A stretch of 64,000 nt of DNA from an uncultured Oscillospiraceae bacterium (GCA_949841355.1 CATKZP010000001.1:1-64000), one strand, 5' to 3'; positions 43,192 to 52,603 are shown, numbered from the stretch's first letter. The notes: generated by a model from the sequence alone, not told the origin. Numbers and translations are program-made.

Positions 43192-45093
43192 TCAAATCAG
43201 GGAGATGGTTACAGAGTCCTGCCCCTTCACCGCATACTGGAAGCCCCGCTCCACGCCATTGACCTCCAGGCGCACCGCCCTGTCCAGATGCTCAAAGTCG
43301 ATCCCGGAGTGCTCCAGCAGATCCATCAGGTGGTACGGGCTTCTGTCCTCCTTGGCCGGGAGGACCAGCGGCTTTCCGTTCAGGATAATGCGCAGCTCGC
43401 CGCTCGGCACGGGCCTCACCGGGGCCGCCGCCTGGGGAGCAGACGGTACGTCCGGGCGGACCGGGGCTGCGGGCGCGGGCGGGACCTCCCGCCGGGGCGC
43501 CGGGCGCGTCTGGCGCAGGGTGAGCACCACGTCCCCCTGGCCCAGCTGGGTATCCATGGAGGCCGGGGCGTTGTTCACCAAAACCTGGCCGTAGAAATCC
43601 GGGCCCAGCAGCTCCGCCACAGTGCGGCTGGCCGCTTCTCCGTGCCGCGCGGGCACGAAATGGATATGGTCCCCCGCGTGGATCACGGTGGACAGGGAGG
43701 CCTCCTCCTCGTTCACCCGCAGCGCCGCAGGGATGGCGGGCTCGCCCCGGAACACCAGCCGCTTTCCGTCCAGCGTGACGGTGAGGCTCTTGCCCGTCTT
43801 GCCCACCATATCGCCGTAGCCGTAGCCGTTCATCAGCAGGATATCCCGCAGGGTGAGCACGCCGTTGCGGAAGAGCTTGGCGCTCTGCCCGTTGAGCGTG
43901 ACCACATAGCTGTCGTTGAGCAGCCCCAGCCCCGCCGAGATGGCGATGCCCAGCGGCGTGGCGTACTCCGGCTTTTCCAGCTCGATGCTCTCGGAGAAAG
44001 CGCTCAGCGCGAAGTTGTTCCCCGCGATGGCCACCCGTCGCTCGTCCATATCCAGCTTTTCCGCCACCTTTTCCCGCAGGCCGGTCAGCTTGCTGCCGCC
44101 GCCCGCCAGGAACACAGCGGAGGGCACGGTGTCGTTGACGCTCAGGATCTGCTTGGCGATGGCGTCCGCCAGCCGGTCTATGGGCTCCTGAATCGTCTGG
44201 ACCACCTCGCTCACGGCGATGCGCTCCTCCTGGCCCAGAATATTCCGGCAGCGGATGAGGTCATCGCTCTCCCCGATGGCCCGCTTCACCTGCTCGGCGG
44301 TTTTGAAGTCCACCAGGTAGGCGCGCATAATGGCCTCCGTGACCTCGTCTCCGGCCACAGTGGCCATGGTGTAGCCCACCACGCTGCCGTCCCGGCACAG
44401 GGCGATGTCGGTGGTGCCCGCGCCAATATCCACCATCGCCAGGTTCAGCAGCCGCAGCTCGGCGGGGATGGCGGCGTTCATGGCCGCGATCGGCTCCAGC
44501 GTCATGCTGGACACCTGGAACCCGGCGGCGCGCATGGCGGCGTACAGGCTTTCCACCACCTCCCCCGGGAGGAACGTGGCCACCACATCCGCCTCCATCC
44601 GGCGGCCGGTGTGGAATTGCAGGTTGTTCATGGGATAATTGTCCAGCCGGTACTGGGCCACGGTGTAGCCCACCAGGAACATCTGACGGCGGTCGCCGCC
44701 GTCGCTCTGGAGGGCCTCCTCCGCGGCGGACACCGCTCCGGCCTCCAAAGCGCCGATCTGCTCGGCGTCGATAAATTGCTCTTCGGGCAGCTCCAGGGCG
44801 AACGAGCCCTTCTGGGTGCGCAGGGCACGCCCTGCGGCGGCCACGCTCACCCGCTCCAGATGCACCCCCAGCCGGCTTTGCAGCCGCTGGGCCACCGTCC
44901 GGGCCAGGTCCCCCACCTGCCTGATGTCGTCAATCTGGCCGTCCATCATGGCCCGCTTGCTGTGCTCGGCCAGCTCCACGTCCAGCACCTTCAGCCGGTC
45001 GCCCACCGGGCGGCCGACCACGCCCACCACGCTGCGGGTGCCGATATCCAAGGCAAAGATCAGGTCCTTATCCTGCGCCTTCATGTCTGCCAT
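43192..45093 (-). CDS. FtsA/PilM-like actin-fold ATPase
   Basis: Cytoplasmic ATPase of 633 residues with the FtsA/PilM actin fold. Phosphate-1 region DLIFALDIGTRSVVGVV (near residue 10), phosphate-2 region LAMVDIGAGTTDIALCRDG (near 210) and adenosine region VFLAGGGSKLTGL (near 310) are all present. Beyond the usual 400-420 residues there is a C-terminal extension with a Pro/Ala-rich linker (about 530-560) and a small end domain. The start at 45093 follows AGAGGAG; an upstream in-frame ATG gives an unlikely leader. It lies between a chemoreceptor and a membrane-protein gene. Cell-division FtsA proper is usually with ftsZ, so a specialised paralogue, perhaps for surface-structure assembly, is more likely. 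Confidence 0.8.
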   Translation of the reverse strand: MADMKAQDKDLIFALDIGTRSVVGVVGRPVGDRLKVLDVELAEHSKRAMMDGQIDDIRQVGDLARTVAQRLQSRLGVHLERVSVAAAGRALRTQKGSFALELPEEQFIDAEQIGALEAGAVSAAEEALQSDGGDRRQMFLVGYTVAQYRLDNYPMNNLQFHTGRRMEADVVATFLPGEVVESLYAAMRAAGFQVSSMTLEPIAAMNAAIPAELRLLNLAMVDIGAGTTDIALCRDGSVVGYTMATVAGDEVTEAIMRAYLVDFKTAEQVKRAIGESDDLIRCRNILGQEERIAVSEVVQTIQEPIDRLADAIAKQILSVNDTVPSAVFLAGGGSKLTGLREKVAEKLDMDERRVAIAGNNFALSAFSESIELEKPEYATPLGIAISAGLGLLNDSYVVTLNGQSAKLFRNGVLTLRDILLMNGYGYGDMVGKTGKSLTVTLDGKRLVFRGEPAIPAALRVNEEEASLSTVIHAGDHIHFVPARHGEAASRTVAELLGPDFYGQVLVNNAPASMDTQLGQGDVVLTLRQTRPAPRREVPPAPAAPVRPDVPSAPQAAAPVRPVPSGELRIILNGKPLVLPAKEDRSPYHLMDLLEHSGIDFEHLDRAVRLEVNGVERGFQYAVKGQDSVTISLI

Positions 45094-45140
45094 AGGTCCG
45101 CTCCTCTCTACGGGAGTTTTAGGGCTTGTGAAAAAATGCT

Positions 45141-45181
45141 GCAAAAAGGGGCCAGGAGGCGGCATCCCGCCGCCTCCTGGC
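45141..45181 (-). terminator. Terminator between the second chemoreceptor and the FtsA-like gene
   Basis: GCCAGGAGGCGGC (45151-45163) pairs perfectly with GCCGCCTCCTGGC around a 5-nt loop; on the minus strand it is followed by CCCTTTTTGC. It lies 13 bases after the chemoreceptor stop, so much of the transcription may stop here. Confidence 0.75.
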
Positions 45182-45194
45182 AGCCCGTTGGTTC

Positions 45195-46973
45195 TTAGTA
45201 CTTGCTGAACACGCTGGCGGCGGAGCCGCTGGAAGCGGGCTCATAGCTGTCCTCATAGGAGGAAGCGGGGGCGCTGTAGGCGGGCTGAGCCTTGGGCATG
45301 AAGCCGTCCTGGCGAAGCTTGAAACGGCTGAGCAGCTCCTTCATCAGAGCGGCCTGGCTGGACAGCTGCTCGCTGGCGGCGGCGGACTCCTCGCTGGTGG
45401 CGGAGTTGGTCTGCACCACAGAGCTGATCTGGTCGATGCCCTCGGTCACCTGGGCGATGGCCTCGGACTCCTCCTCGGCGGCCTTGGCGATCTGCTGGAC
45501 GGAGGACATCACCAGGCCGGCGCGCTCGTTGGTGGCCAGGAGCGCCGCGGACACCTTTTGGACGATCTCGCTGCCGTCCTTGACGGACACGATGGAGTGG
45601 TCAATGAGCTCCTTGGTGGCCTTGGCGGCCTCGTCGGACTTGGCGGACAGGTTGCGCACCTCATCGGCCACCACGGCGAAGCCCTTACCGGCGCTGCCCG
45701 CACGGGCGGCCTCCACGGCGGCGTTCAGGGCCAGAATGTTGGTCTGGAAGGCGATGTTTTCGATGGTGGCGATGATCTTGCCGATCTCGGAGGAGGACTC
45801 GGAAATCTTCTCCATGGCCTGAACCATCTGCTGCATGTAGTCGGAGCTCTCGTTCAGGCACTGGCTGGCGTCGTTGGCGTGAGCCATGGCCTGCTCGCTG
45901 CTCTGGGCGTTCTTCCGGGAATTGTTGGAGATCTCCGCGATGGTGGCGGACAGCTCCTCCACGGCGCTGGCCTGCTCGGTGGCGCCCTGAGCCAGGGACT
46001 GGGCGCCGGTGGACACCTGCTCGGCGCCGGCGGACACCTGCTCGGCGCTCTGGTTGATCTGGGACAGAGCGTCGGTCAGGCTGCGGTTGATGGCCCGCAC
46101 GGAGGAAAGAATGCTGCTCAGCGCGCCCACATACATCTTCTCGTCCTTGGTGCGCACGTCGAAGTTACCGTTGCCCATTTCCTCCAACAGGCGGCAGGTA
46201 TCGCCAATGCACTCGCTGAGCACGGTCTGGCTGGTGCGCAGGGCGTCGCACATCTCGCCCAGCTCGCTGGTGCTGTGGTAGTCCACAGGAATGTCCAGCT
46301 TGCCCTCGCTGAAGCCGCTGAGGGCCACGTGGACCTGCTCGGCGGGCACCACGATGCTCTTAATGATAATCAGGGCAATGCGCAGCACCACGATGGTGGC
46401 GATAAACATGGCGGCGATGATGGTGAAGATAGCGATGTTGGAGATCATAGACTGATTGTCAATGATTACAGTCTGTTCCTTCTGGAGCTTATCAGCCAGG
46501 GCGTCACCGGCGGTGGCGGCCTGCTTCAGCTTGGGGGAGCATTCGCTGGCGATCATACCGGCGGCAGATTCGCGGTCCACCCGCGCCTCCGCCACGATCT
46601 TCTCGGCCTCCACCTCCCACTGCTCAACCGTGTTCACGAAGTTGTTCAGCTCGGTCTTGTCGTCCAGAGGGTAGATCTCCTTCAGCTCATTCAGCCGCTC
46701 CTTCAGCTCGCTCACCTTGGTGGTGGCGGTGTCCAGATTGGAGAGGTCGCCGCCCAGCACCGCGTCGCGCAGGCTGCGCCCGGCGATGTTGTAGTCAATG
46801 CGGCATTCAGAGACGATGTCATTGGCGCCGACATAGTCTTTAATAATATCATTGTACTGGTTTTTCTGCATGGTCATCAGGACGATGGACGCGATGATGA
46901 TGATGACAGAGACAATGATTGTGACTCCGAACCCCATGATCAGGCTTTTCTTGATTTTCATGTTTTTAATCAT
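45195..46973 (-). CDS. Methyl-accepting chemotaxis protein with four-helix-type sensor
   Basis: Chemoreceptor of 592 residues. TM1 is at about 10-34 ([20 protein letters not shown]), a helical sensor domain of the 4HB type at about 35-180, TM2 at about 181-205, then HAMP and the signalling coiled coil. The hairpin tip [18 protein letters not shown] is near residue 420. The tail is Ser/Ala/Tyr-rich with no CheR-docking pentapeptide. AGGAGG precedes the ATG. Unlike the receptor at 1431-3404 it has no Cache domain. It sits between an FtsE-like ABC ATPase and an FtsA-like protein. Confidence 0.94.
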   Translation of the reverse strand: MIKNMKIKKSLIMGFGVTIIVSVIIIIASIVLMTMQKNQYNDIIKDYVGANDIVSECRIDYNIAGRSLRDAVLGGDLSNLDTATTKVSELKERLNELKEIYPLDDKTELNNFVNTVEQWEVEAEKIVAEARVDRESAAGMIASECSPKLKQAATAGDALADKLQKEQTVIIDNQSMISNIAIFTIIAAMFIATIVVLRIALIIIKSIVVPAEQVHVALSGFSEGKLDIPVDYHSTSELGEMCDALRTSQTVLSECIGDTCRLLEEMGNGNFDVRTKDEKMYVGALSSILSSVRAINRSLTDALSQINQSAEQVSAGAEQVSTGAQSLAQGATEQASAVEELSATIAEISNNSRKNAQSSEQAMAHANDASQCLNESSDYMQQMVQAMEKISESSSEIGKIIATIENIAFQTNILALNAAVEAARAGSAGKGFAVVADEVRNLSAKSDEAAKATKELIDHSIVSVKDGSEIVQKVSAALLATNERAGLVMSSVQQIAKAAEEESEAIAQVTEGIDQISSVVQTNSATSEESAAASEQLSSQAALMKELLSRFKLRQDGFMPKAQPAYSAPASSYEDSYEPASSGSAASVFSKY

Positions 46974-47009
46974 GAACTCTTTCCTCCTAATTTTCTTGAC
47001 TGTGGATTT

Positions 47010-47786
47010 CTATATCAAATCGGTTCTGAGCTTGGGAAGAAGCGCAATTTTGCGATCCCTCTCCAGCACATCGCCGTATTTTCCCTTCTGAACATCATCC
47101 AGAACATGTCCGTCGTTCATCGTAATCACCCTGCGCCGCAGAATATTGACGTACTGGCTGTCATGGGTGGCCATGATGACCGTCGTGCCTTTTTGATTGA
47201 TGTCATTGAGCAGATGGAGCGTGTCCCAAATGCAGTCGTCGTCCAGGTTGGCGGTGATCTCGTCCAGCACCAGGATGGGCGGACTGCCGATCATGGCCCG
47301 GGCCAGCTCCACGCGCCGGCACTGGCCAATGGACAGCTCCACGGGGTATTTCTTTTCCGCGCCCCGCATCCCCACCAGGCCCAGCACCTTTTTAATGCGT
47401 ATCTCCACCAGCCTGGGGTTTTCCTTCCCCAGCGCGATCTGGGAGGCCAGAGCGAGATTTTCCTCCACCGTTTTCTTGCGGATCAGGGTGGGGTCCTGCC
47501 AGATCTTGCCGAACAGGATGGCGGCCCGGTTCCGGCTCAGCCGCATCACGCCGTTCAGGTCCTTATTGTCCACGTAGACCTTTCCCCGGCTGGGCTTGGT
47601 CTGCCCGGTAATCAGGCGCAGCAGGGTGCTCTTTCCCGCTCCGCTGCCCCCGACCACAAAGACAAACTCCCCCTGCCGGATGGTCAGCTCCACATTTTCC
47701 ACACCCTTGTCCTGGTGCACATTGCTGCGCCTCCGGCGGATGGGCTTATAAAATTTTGAAACCTTTTCAAGTTCAATGGTGGGCAT
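47010..47786 (-). CDS. FtsE-like ABC transporter ATP-binding protein
   Basis: ABC ATPase of 258 residues. Walker A GGSGAGKST has K52, the signature LSIGQ is at 151-155 (followed by CRRVELARAM), Walker B ILVLDE is at 171-176 and the switch histidine H208 is in MATHDS. The sequence pattern, including NLDDDCIWDTLHLLNDINQKG, is closest to FtsE. FtsE needs a membrane partner FtsX to regulate wall hydrolases, but no permease gene is adjacent. It is the first gene of the minus-strand series, 36 bases before the chemoreceptor. True FtsE identity is not certain. Confidence 0.82.
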   Translation of the reverse strand: MPTIELEKVSKFYKPIRRRRSNVHQDKGVENVELTIRQGEFVFVVGGSGAGKSTLLRLITGQTKPSRGKVYVDNKDLNGVMRLSRNRAAILFGKIWQDPTLIRKKTVEENLALASQIALGKENPRLVEIRIKKVLGLVGMRGAEKKYPVELSIGQCRRVELARAMIGSPPILVLDEITANLDDDCIWDTLHLLNDINQKGTTVIMATHDSQYVNILRRRVITMNDGHVLDDVQKGKYGDVLERDRKIALLPKLRTDLI

Positions 47787-47825
47787 AGGCTTCTCCTGGC
47801 AATGCTTGCAAAATTAATCTTTCCA

Positions 47826-47853
47826 TTGAAAACGGCCCGTTTTCTGTTATAAT
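47826..47853 (+). promoter_or_regulatory. Sigma-A promoter of the C39 peptidase gene with operator-like palindrome
   Basis: TTGAAA (47826-47831) and perfect TATAAT (47848-47853) are separated by 16 bases. The spacer region holds a perfect palindrome GAAAACG-GCC-CGTTTTC (47828-47844), positioned where a repressor would block RNA polymerase. The promoter is well supported; the operator is inference. Confidence 0.7.
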
Positions 47854-47888
47854 AGGGCATACGACAAATTCCGGAAGGAGGTGGGCAG

Positions 47889-48818
47889 ATGCGAAAAGAC
47901 AGCGGTTCCAGGCGTCCGGCCTGGAATCTGGTCCTCATTGCGCTGCTGGCGGCGCTGTGTATCGGCGCGGCGGAGCTGGCGGCGTGCCGTCACTTCGCCC
48001 CGGAGACCTACGAGCGCATCGTCGCCCCCGCCCGTCAGGCGGCCGCCGCGGTGGCGGACGTTGGCCGCGCCGGGCTGAACGCCATCGGCCAGTTCTGCCG
48101 GGACACCGCCGATCTGGCCGGCCGGACGGCCCAGCAGGCGGCGGCCTTCTGGGAAGAGCTCACCGCGCCGGACCCCGAGGTGCCGGAGACCCAGCCCCCG
48201 TCCGCTCCGCCCTTGGAGGAGTCCCTTCCCCCCGCCACCGAGCCGCCTCTCACCGAGGTGCTGGAGACGGACAGCGGGCAGGTGCTCACCGGCGGCACGG
48301 TTCCTGTTACTTACTTCTGTCAGTCAGACGAGACCTGGGCCGAGCAGCCCTATGGCACCGACACCATCGGCCCCTACGGCTGCGGCCCCACGGCCATGGC
48401 CATGGCCGTGGCCAGCCTGACGGACACCGACACCGACCCGGTGAAAATGGCCGCCTGGGCGGTGGACCACGGCTATTGGGCCCGCCGGAGCGGCTCCTAC
48501 CACTCCATCGTCCAGGGCATCGCCCGGGACTTCGGCTTAGAGGCGGAGCCCTTCACCGGCCGCACCCCCAGCGAACTGCGCCGCGCCCTGCGTTCCAAGG
48601 ATCTTCTGGTGGCTCTGATGGGAAAAGGCCACTTCACCACCGGCGGGCACTTCATCCTCATCCGGGGGGTGACGCTCAGCGGGGAAGTGCTGGTGGCCGA
48701 CCCCAACAGCTTGGAGCGCAGCCTCCAGACCTGGGACCCGCAGATCATTCTGGACGAGCTGTCCTCCGCCCGGGATCACGGCGCGCCGCTCTGGATTCTG
48801 TCCGCCCCCGCTGACTGA
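47889..48818 (+). CDS. C39-family-like cysteine peptidase, membrane-anchored
   Basis: Predicted exported or membrane-tethered peptidase of 309 residues. A signal anchor (about 12-33, LVLIALLAALCIGAAELAA) is followed by a helical stalk and a Pro/Glu-rich linker (about 95-130). The papain-like Peptidase_C39_2 domain covers about 138-309, with nucleophile C165 in YGCGPTAMAMAVA, H254 in GGHFILIRG and D271 in VADPNS. The order Cys-His-Asp fits the family. AAGGAGGTG lies just before the ATG. It is divergent from the ABC ATPase gene and monocistronic. The substrate is unknown; cleavage of a wall or surface protein is plausible. Confidence 0.85.
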   Translation: MRKDSGSRRPAWNLVLIALLAALCIGAAELAACRHFAPETYERIVAPARQAAAAVADVGRAGLNAIGQFCRDTADLAGRTAQQAAAFWEELTAPDPEVPETQPPSAPPLEESLPPATEPPLTEVLETDSGQVLTGGTVPVTYFCQSDETWAEQPYGTDTIGPYGCGPTAMAMAVASLTDTDTDPVKMAAWAVDHGYWARRSGSYHSIVQGIARDFGLEAEPFTGRTPSELRRALRSKDLLVALMGKGHFTTGGHFILIRGVTLSGEVLVADPNSLERSLQTWDPQIILDELSSARDHGAPLWILSAPAD

Positions 48819-48833
48819 CTCTTGTTTTCACGG

Positions 48834-48869
48834 AATATCGGCCCGGTGGTTCACCGGGCCGATATTTTA
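48834..48869 (+). terminator. Intrinsic terminator after the C39 peptidase
   Basis: AATATCGGCCCGGTG pairs perfectly with CACCGGGCCGATATT around a 3-nt loop, followed by TTATTG. It lies between convergent genes. Confidence 0.85.
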
Positions 48870-48879
48870 TTGTGTTTTG

Positions 48880-49278
48880 CTATTGATATACGGATTTTTC
48901 CCGTCCCATCCGCTGGTTCAGCACCCGGTCCAGGTCCATCACCTGCTTGAGCCTGCGCCGGTTTTGGGCCACCTGATCGCTCAGCATTTTCAGGGCGCCC
49001 CCTTCTCCGTCCGCAAGCGGCCCGCCGTTGAGCACTGCGGCCAGCTGCCCGGCCTCCTCCCGGTCGGGCAGAGCCTCCAGCTGCTCCCGCAGGGCCTGGT
49101 CCGCCGCCTGGAGCTTGGCCAGCGGTTCCTCCCGCATGGCAATAATCAGCTGAATGCTCACCTGGTCGTTGCGGTCGATGGACTGCCCCAGCTGCTGCGT
49201 CAGATCGGCCAGCTCATTGAGCAGGTTTCCGGTCCGCTTCATCTGGACCAGAGCATCCATCACCGTTTTCTCTTCCAT
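48880..49278 (-). CDS. FliT-like flagellar chaperone candidate
   Basis: Helical protein of 132 residues directly after fliS. Patterns such as LLNELADLTQQLGQSIDRND and MREEPLAKLQAADQALREQL resemble the coiled-coil layout of FliT/FlgN-type chaperones, and the fliD-fliS-fliT order is common. FliT binds the cap protein FliD. GGAGGG precedes the ATG and the gap to fliS is 5 bases. Identity rests mostly on position and helical character. Confidence 0.65.
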   Translation of the reverse strand: MEEKTVMDALVQMKRTGNLLNELADLTQQLGQSIDRNDQVSIQLIIAMREEPLAKLQAADQALREQLEALPDREEAGQLAAVLNGGPLADGEGGALKMLSDQVAQNRRRLKQVMDLDRVLNQRMGREKSVYQ

Positions 49279-49283
49279 AGCGC

Positions 49284-49712
49284 TCAGCCCTCCGATACGG
49301 TGCCTTCCGGCGCCTCTTCGGCGGCGGCCAGCTCCTGTTCGGCGGTCTTGTTGGCCTCCCGGAAGGTATCCCGCAGCTCATTGGCCATCGCTCGGACCCG
49401 TTCCAGCTCGGTCTTGTTCCGCCCGGCCTTCACCCGGTTGAGCTCAAAGCTGAAGTAGTCGTACAGGCGGTTTAAATTCCGGCTGATGGGGTAACGCATG
49501 TCCAGGGTATCATCCAGGTAGCGGATGATGTCCAGGCTTCGGTCTACGCTCGCCTCAAACAGCGAGTAGTCCTTCTTATCCATGGCCAGGCCCGCCCGGA
49601 GCAGACGCTTAATCAGCTCATCGTACAGCAGCAGCAGCAGCTCGCCCTGGGACATCTCGTTGATTCCCTGCTCCTTATAGCCCTGGTACCCCTGGTAGCC
49701 TTTGAAATCCAT
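49284..49712 (-). CDS. fliS: Flagellar export chaperone FliS
   Basis: Flagellin chaperone of 142 residues, keeping flagellin unfolded for export. It has QGINEMSQGELLLLLYDELI, the FliS signature, and RNLNRLYDYFSFELNRV in the central helices. The N-terminus has a short Gly-Tyr-Gln repeat. The start at 49712 follows AAGGAG; a longer in-frame start at 49739 overlaps fliD. No flagellin gene is present in this window. Confidence 0.95.
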   Translation of the reverse strand: MDFKGYQGYQGYKEQGINEMSQGELLLLLYDELIKRLLRAGLAMDKKDYSLFEASVDRSLDIIRYLDDTLDMRYPISRNLNRLYDYFSFELNRVKAGRNKTELERVRAMANELRDTFREANKTAEQELAAAEEAPEGTVSEG

Positions 49713-49738
49713 TCTTGACTCCTTCTTGGTTGATGGCA

Positions 49739-52603
49739 TTAGTAGCCGCCGGAACCGCCCATCAGGCCGGCCATGCTGGACGCCTGAGAGTTCATCTCAG
49801 CGATCAGCTGCTCCAAGCGGCTGAACTTCGTGGTGTAGCGGTCGATCTGGTCGGCCATCTTATCCGTCCAGCGGTCGATCTGGCTGTCGAGGTTGTCGAT
49901 CTGGCTCTTCAGGCTGTTGCTGTTCAGCGAGGTGGGAGCCTTGACGGAGCCCGCCCGGTTAATCAGCACGCCCTTGGGCTCGCCGGTGGTCTTGACGTAG
50001 GTGTTCAGGGTGTTCTGCATGGTCTGCATCAGCCCGTCGCTGGAGGAACCGCCCTCCTTGGTCTTGGTGAACGCGGTGCGCACCTTGTCCGGGTCGCTCT
50101 CCAGGGCGGCGCGCAGCTTATCCTCATCCAGGCTGATGGTGGTCATGCCGTTGTTGTAGGAGGTGCCAATGCCGATCTCACGCAGGGTCTGGCCGTCCGC
50201 GCCGCCGGGGGTGATGGCGGAGAGCAGCTTGCCGTACATGCTGGACAGGGTGGAGTCACCGAACAGGATGCCCTGCTTGGCCTTCTCGTTGTAGGCCTTC
50301 AGCTCGCTCTCGGAATACTGGTCCTCCTGCTCGGCGGTGAGGGGCTCGTAGCGCGCGCCGTTGGAGTTCTGGGCCGGCATGGTGGAGTACGCGTTCTTGA
50401 GCTCGGTGGCCATCTCGTTGTAGTCCTCCACAAAGCTGCGGATGGCGTCCATGATCTTGTCCGTGTCGGTGGTGGTGGTGAAGGTGACGGCCTCATAGTC
50501 GTTGCCGTCCTTATCGGGGGCGTTGGCCCCATCCGCGTTGAAGGTGCCCTTCACGTTGATGGTCAGCCCGTCGATGTCGAAGCTGTTGCTGGAGCGGGTG
50601 AAGTCCTCAAACCGCTTGCCGTTGATTTCCACGTCCATGATGGCGTCCTGGCCGGCGGTGTACTTGACGGCAGGCTCAATCACGCGGTCGTGCACATCAT
50701 CAAAAAAAGTATCCCTAATTTTGAATTCCTGCTTCTCACCTTTTAGATTAGTCACGGTAAACTGGCCTGTCTTTTCATCGTAGGAAGCAATCATCTGCCC
50801 CCCGTTCCCCTTTTCTATTTCCTCGGCAAAATCCTGCATGGTCATATTTTCATCGACAGTAAACTCCCATGTGTGCTTATCAAACTCAATGATTACACGG
50901 GTAGAGTTGCCATTTTGGACCAAATTACTGAGACCATAGTTATCCGCAAAATTATGGTTGATCTCCTGATCGCTGGGGGGGCCGAACAGGTCCTCCGCCA
51001 GCCCGCCGAACTCGACCTTGCTGTTGGCGCCGGTCTCGGTGGCGGTGAACTTGAACTCGTTGGTCAGCTTGGAGTAGCTCACCTTCACCCCCGCCTGGAC
51101 GTTGGAGTTGATGGAGTTCATCAGGCTCTCCAGGGTGGTGTCCTCGGTGACGTTGATGTGGGCCCCATTGACCTCGAAGTCATACAGCGCCTTGCCGTCG
51201 TTGTCCACCCGGTAGCCGTCCTTATCCACCCGGTTTCCGGCCTTGTCCAGGTAATAGGAGGTGCCGTCGGCGCGCTTGTGCTCGGTGGCGCCGCCCGCGC
51301 CCTTCAGCCGGTTCTTCTCGCTGAAGATGGACGAGCTCTTGTCGCCCAGAATGTCGGACAGCTTCTTGCCGGGGTTGACGAAGTTGGAATCGCCCTCGGA
51401 CAGGCCCAGGGCCTCCGCGGCGGAGCCGCCCAGGCTCAGGGTGGAGCCTTCGGCGGTCTGGAAGGACAGCTTGCCGCCGTCATTGCCCACGGTGATCTTG
51501 CCCTTGCCGAAGGCGTCGTCGATCTCTCCCTGGAGGGCGTTCTTAAAGGCGGCGTTCTGCTGCTCGGCGGTGGCGTTGGGGGTGTCCTTGAGCAGCTCCT
51601 CGGCCTTCTCCATCACCGTGGACATATTGATCCGCTTGGTGGTGCCGTTGAAGGTGATGCCCAGCTCCTTGCCGCCGGACCATGTGCCGTCCTCGGCCCG
51701 CTTGCCGCCCAGGTAGTCGCTGGTTTTGACCTTCTCGGTCAGCTCTTTGGGGACCACCAGGACGTTTTCCCCGGCATACTCTTCCATCTTGCCGGAGGAG
51801 GAGCTGATCTTCACCGTATTGCCGTTGTCCAGGCCGTCGGAGAAGGTAATCCTGCCGTCCTCGTTGACGGTGACCTTAACCGCCTTATCGGCGGTGGTGC
51901 TCTCCTGGAAGCCGTTTTTGGTGTAATTGTAGGTAACCTCGCTCAGCTTGTTCTGGATCGCCTGCGCCAGCTTCTCGGCGTTGGTGGCATCCTCCTTCAC
52001 ATTTCCATCGGCGTCCAGCACCTCCACCTCGTTGAGGTTCTCCAGCTCGTCGAACTTGATGTCGAAGGTGGCGCCGTTGCTGCCGCCGTACTGGAAGCTC
52101 AGGGTGCCGGAGAGGGTGCTCACATCCAGATCCTTGGTGACGTCAAACTCCTTGCCGGTGATGGAGGACATATCTCCCAGGCCGGCCAGGCCGGACACGG
52201 TATAGGTTGCCGACGTAGCCAGCTGCTTGACGCCGTTGATCTTGATGTCGCTGCTGCTCTTGCCGCTGGCGGTGATCTTGTCCTTAAACGTACCGGCGGT
52301 GGTGGTGTTCACCGCGCTGGTGAAGAAGCTCTGGCTGAGCAGGTTGGTTTTGGAGGAGTAGGAGGTGTACTTGTTGTTGAAGTTCACCGCCTTGTCGATG
52401 ATGCTGCGGTACGCCTCCTGCTGCCACTCGATCTTGGTGCGCTTCTTCTGCAGGTTCTGAATCTTCATCTTGATTCCGGCCACCGCATTTTCAATCATGG
52501 ACTCGGTGTCCATGCCGCTGGCCAGGCCGCTGAGCACGTTCCGATTGCCATAAATGCTGCTGGTGTTATAGCTGCTGTTGCTTAAACTGGTAATAGATGC
52601 CAT
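49739..52603 (-). CDS. fliD: Flagellar cap protein FliD (enlarged)
   Basis: Filament cap (hook-associated protein 2) of 954 residues, against roughly 450-600 in many species. The N-terminal motif is SGLASGMDTESMIENAVAGI, followed by KIEWQQEAYRSIIDKAVNF. The C-terminal region has SFVEDYNEMATELKNAYSTM, then SGLM-like SSDGLMQTMQNTLNTYV and coiled-coil segments ending in MAGLMGGSGGY. The centre is expanded with variable domains. Around residues 548-638 (50690-50960) base composition is clearly AT-richer than the rest of the gene, suggesting exchange of a surface domain. AAAGGAG precedes the ATG; fliS follows. Confidence 0.95.
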   Translation of the reverse strand: MASITSLSNSSYNTSSIYGNRNVLSGLASGMDTESMIENAVAGIKMKIQNLQKKRTKIEWQQEAYRSIIDKAVNFNNKYTSYSSKTNLLSQSFFTSAVNTTTAGTFKDKITASGKSSSDIKINGVKQLATSATYTVSGLAGLGDMSSITGKEFDVTKDLDVSTLSGTLSFQYGGSNGATFDIKFDELENLNEVEVLDADGNVKEDATNAEKLAQAIQNKLSEVTYNYTKNGFQESTTADKAVKVTVNEDGRITFSDGLDNGNTVKISSSSGKMEEYAGENVLVVPKELTEKVKTSDYLGGKRAEDGTWSGGKELGITFNGTTKRINMSTVMEKAEELLKDTPNATAEQQNAAFKNALQGEIDDAFGKGKITVGNDGGKLSFQTAEGSTLSLGGSAAEALGLSEGDSNFVNPGKKLSDILGDKSSSIFSEKNRLKGAGGATEHKRADGTSYYLDKAGNRVDKDGYRVDNDGKALYDFEVNGAHINVTEDTTLESLMNSINSNVQAGVKVSYSKLTNEFKFTATETGANSKVEFGGLAEDLFGPPSDQEINHNFADNYGLSNLVQNGNSTRVIIEFDKHTWEFTVDENMTMQDFAEEIEKGNGGQMIASYDEKTGQFTVTNLKGEKQEFKIRDTFFDDVHDRVIEPAVKYTAGQDAIMDVEINGKRFEDFTRSSNSFDIDGLTINVKGTFNADGANAPDKDGNDYEAVTFTTTTDTDKIMDAIRSFVEDYNEMATELKNAYSTMPAQNSNGARYEPLTAEQEDQYSESELKAYNEKAKQGILFGDSTLSSMYGKLLSAITPGGADGQTLREIGIGTSYNNGMTTISLDEDKLRAALESDPDKVRTAFTKTKEGGSSSDGLMQTMQNTLNTYVKTTGEPKGVLINRAGSVKAPTSLNSNSLKSQIDNLDSQIDRWTDKMADQIDRYTTKFSRLEQLIAEMNSQASSMAGLMGGSGGY

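Noticed and set aside
48858-48865. GCCGATAT resembling a sigma-D -10
   Set aside because: It is the right arm of the terminator hairpin after the C39 peptidase, and no plus-strand gene follows.
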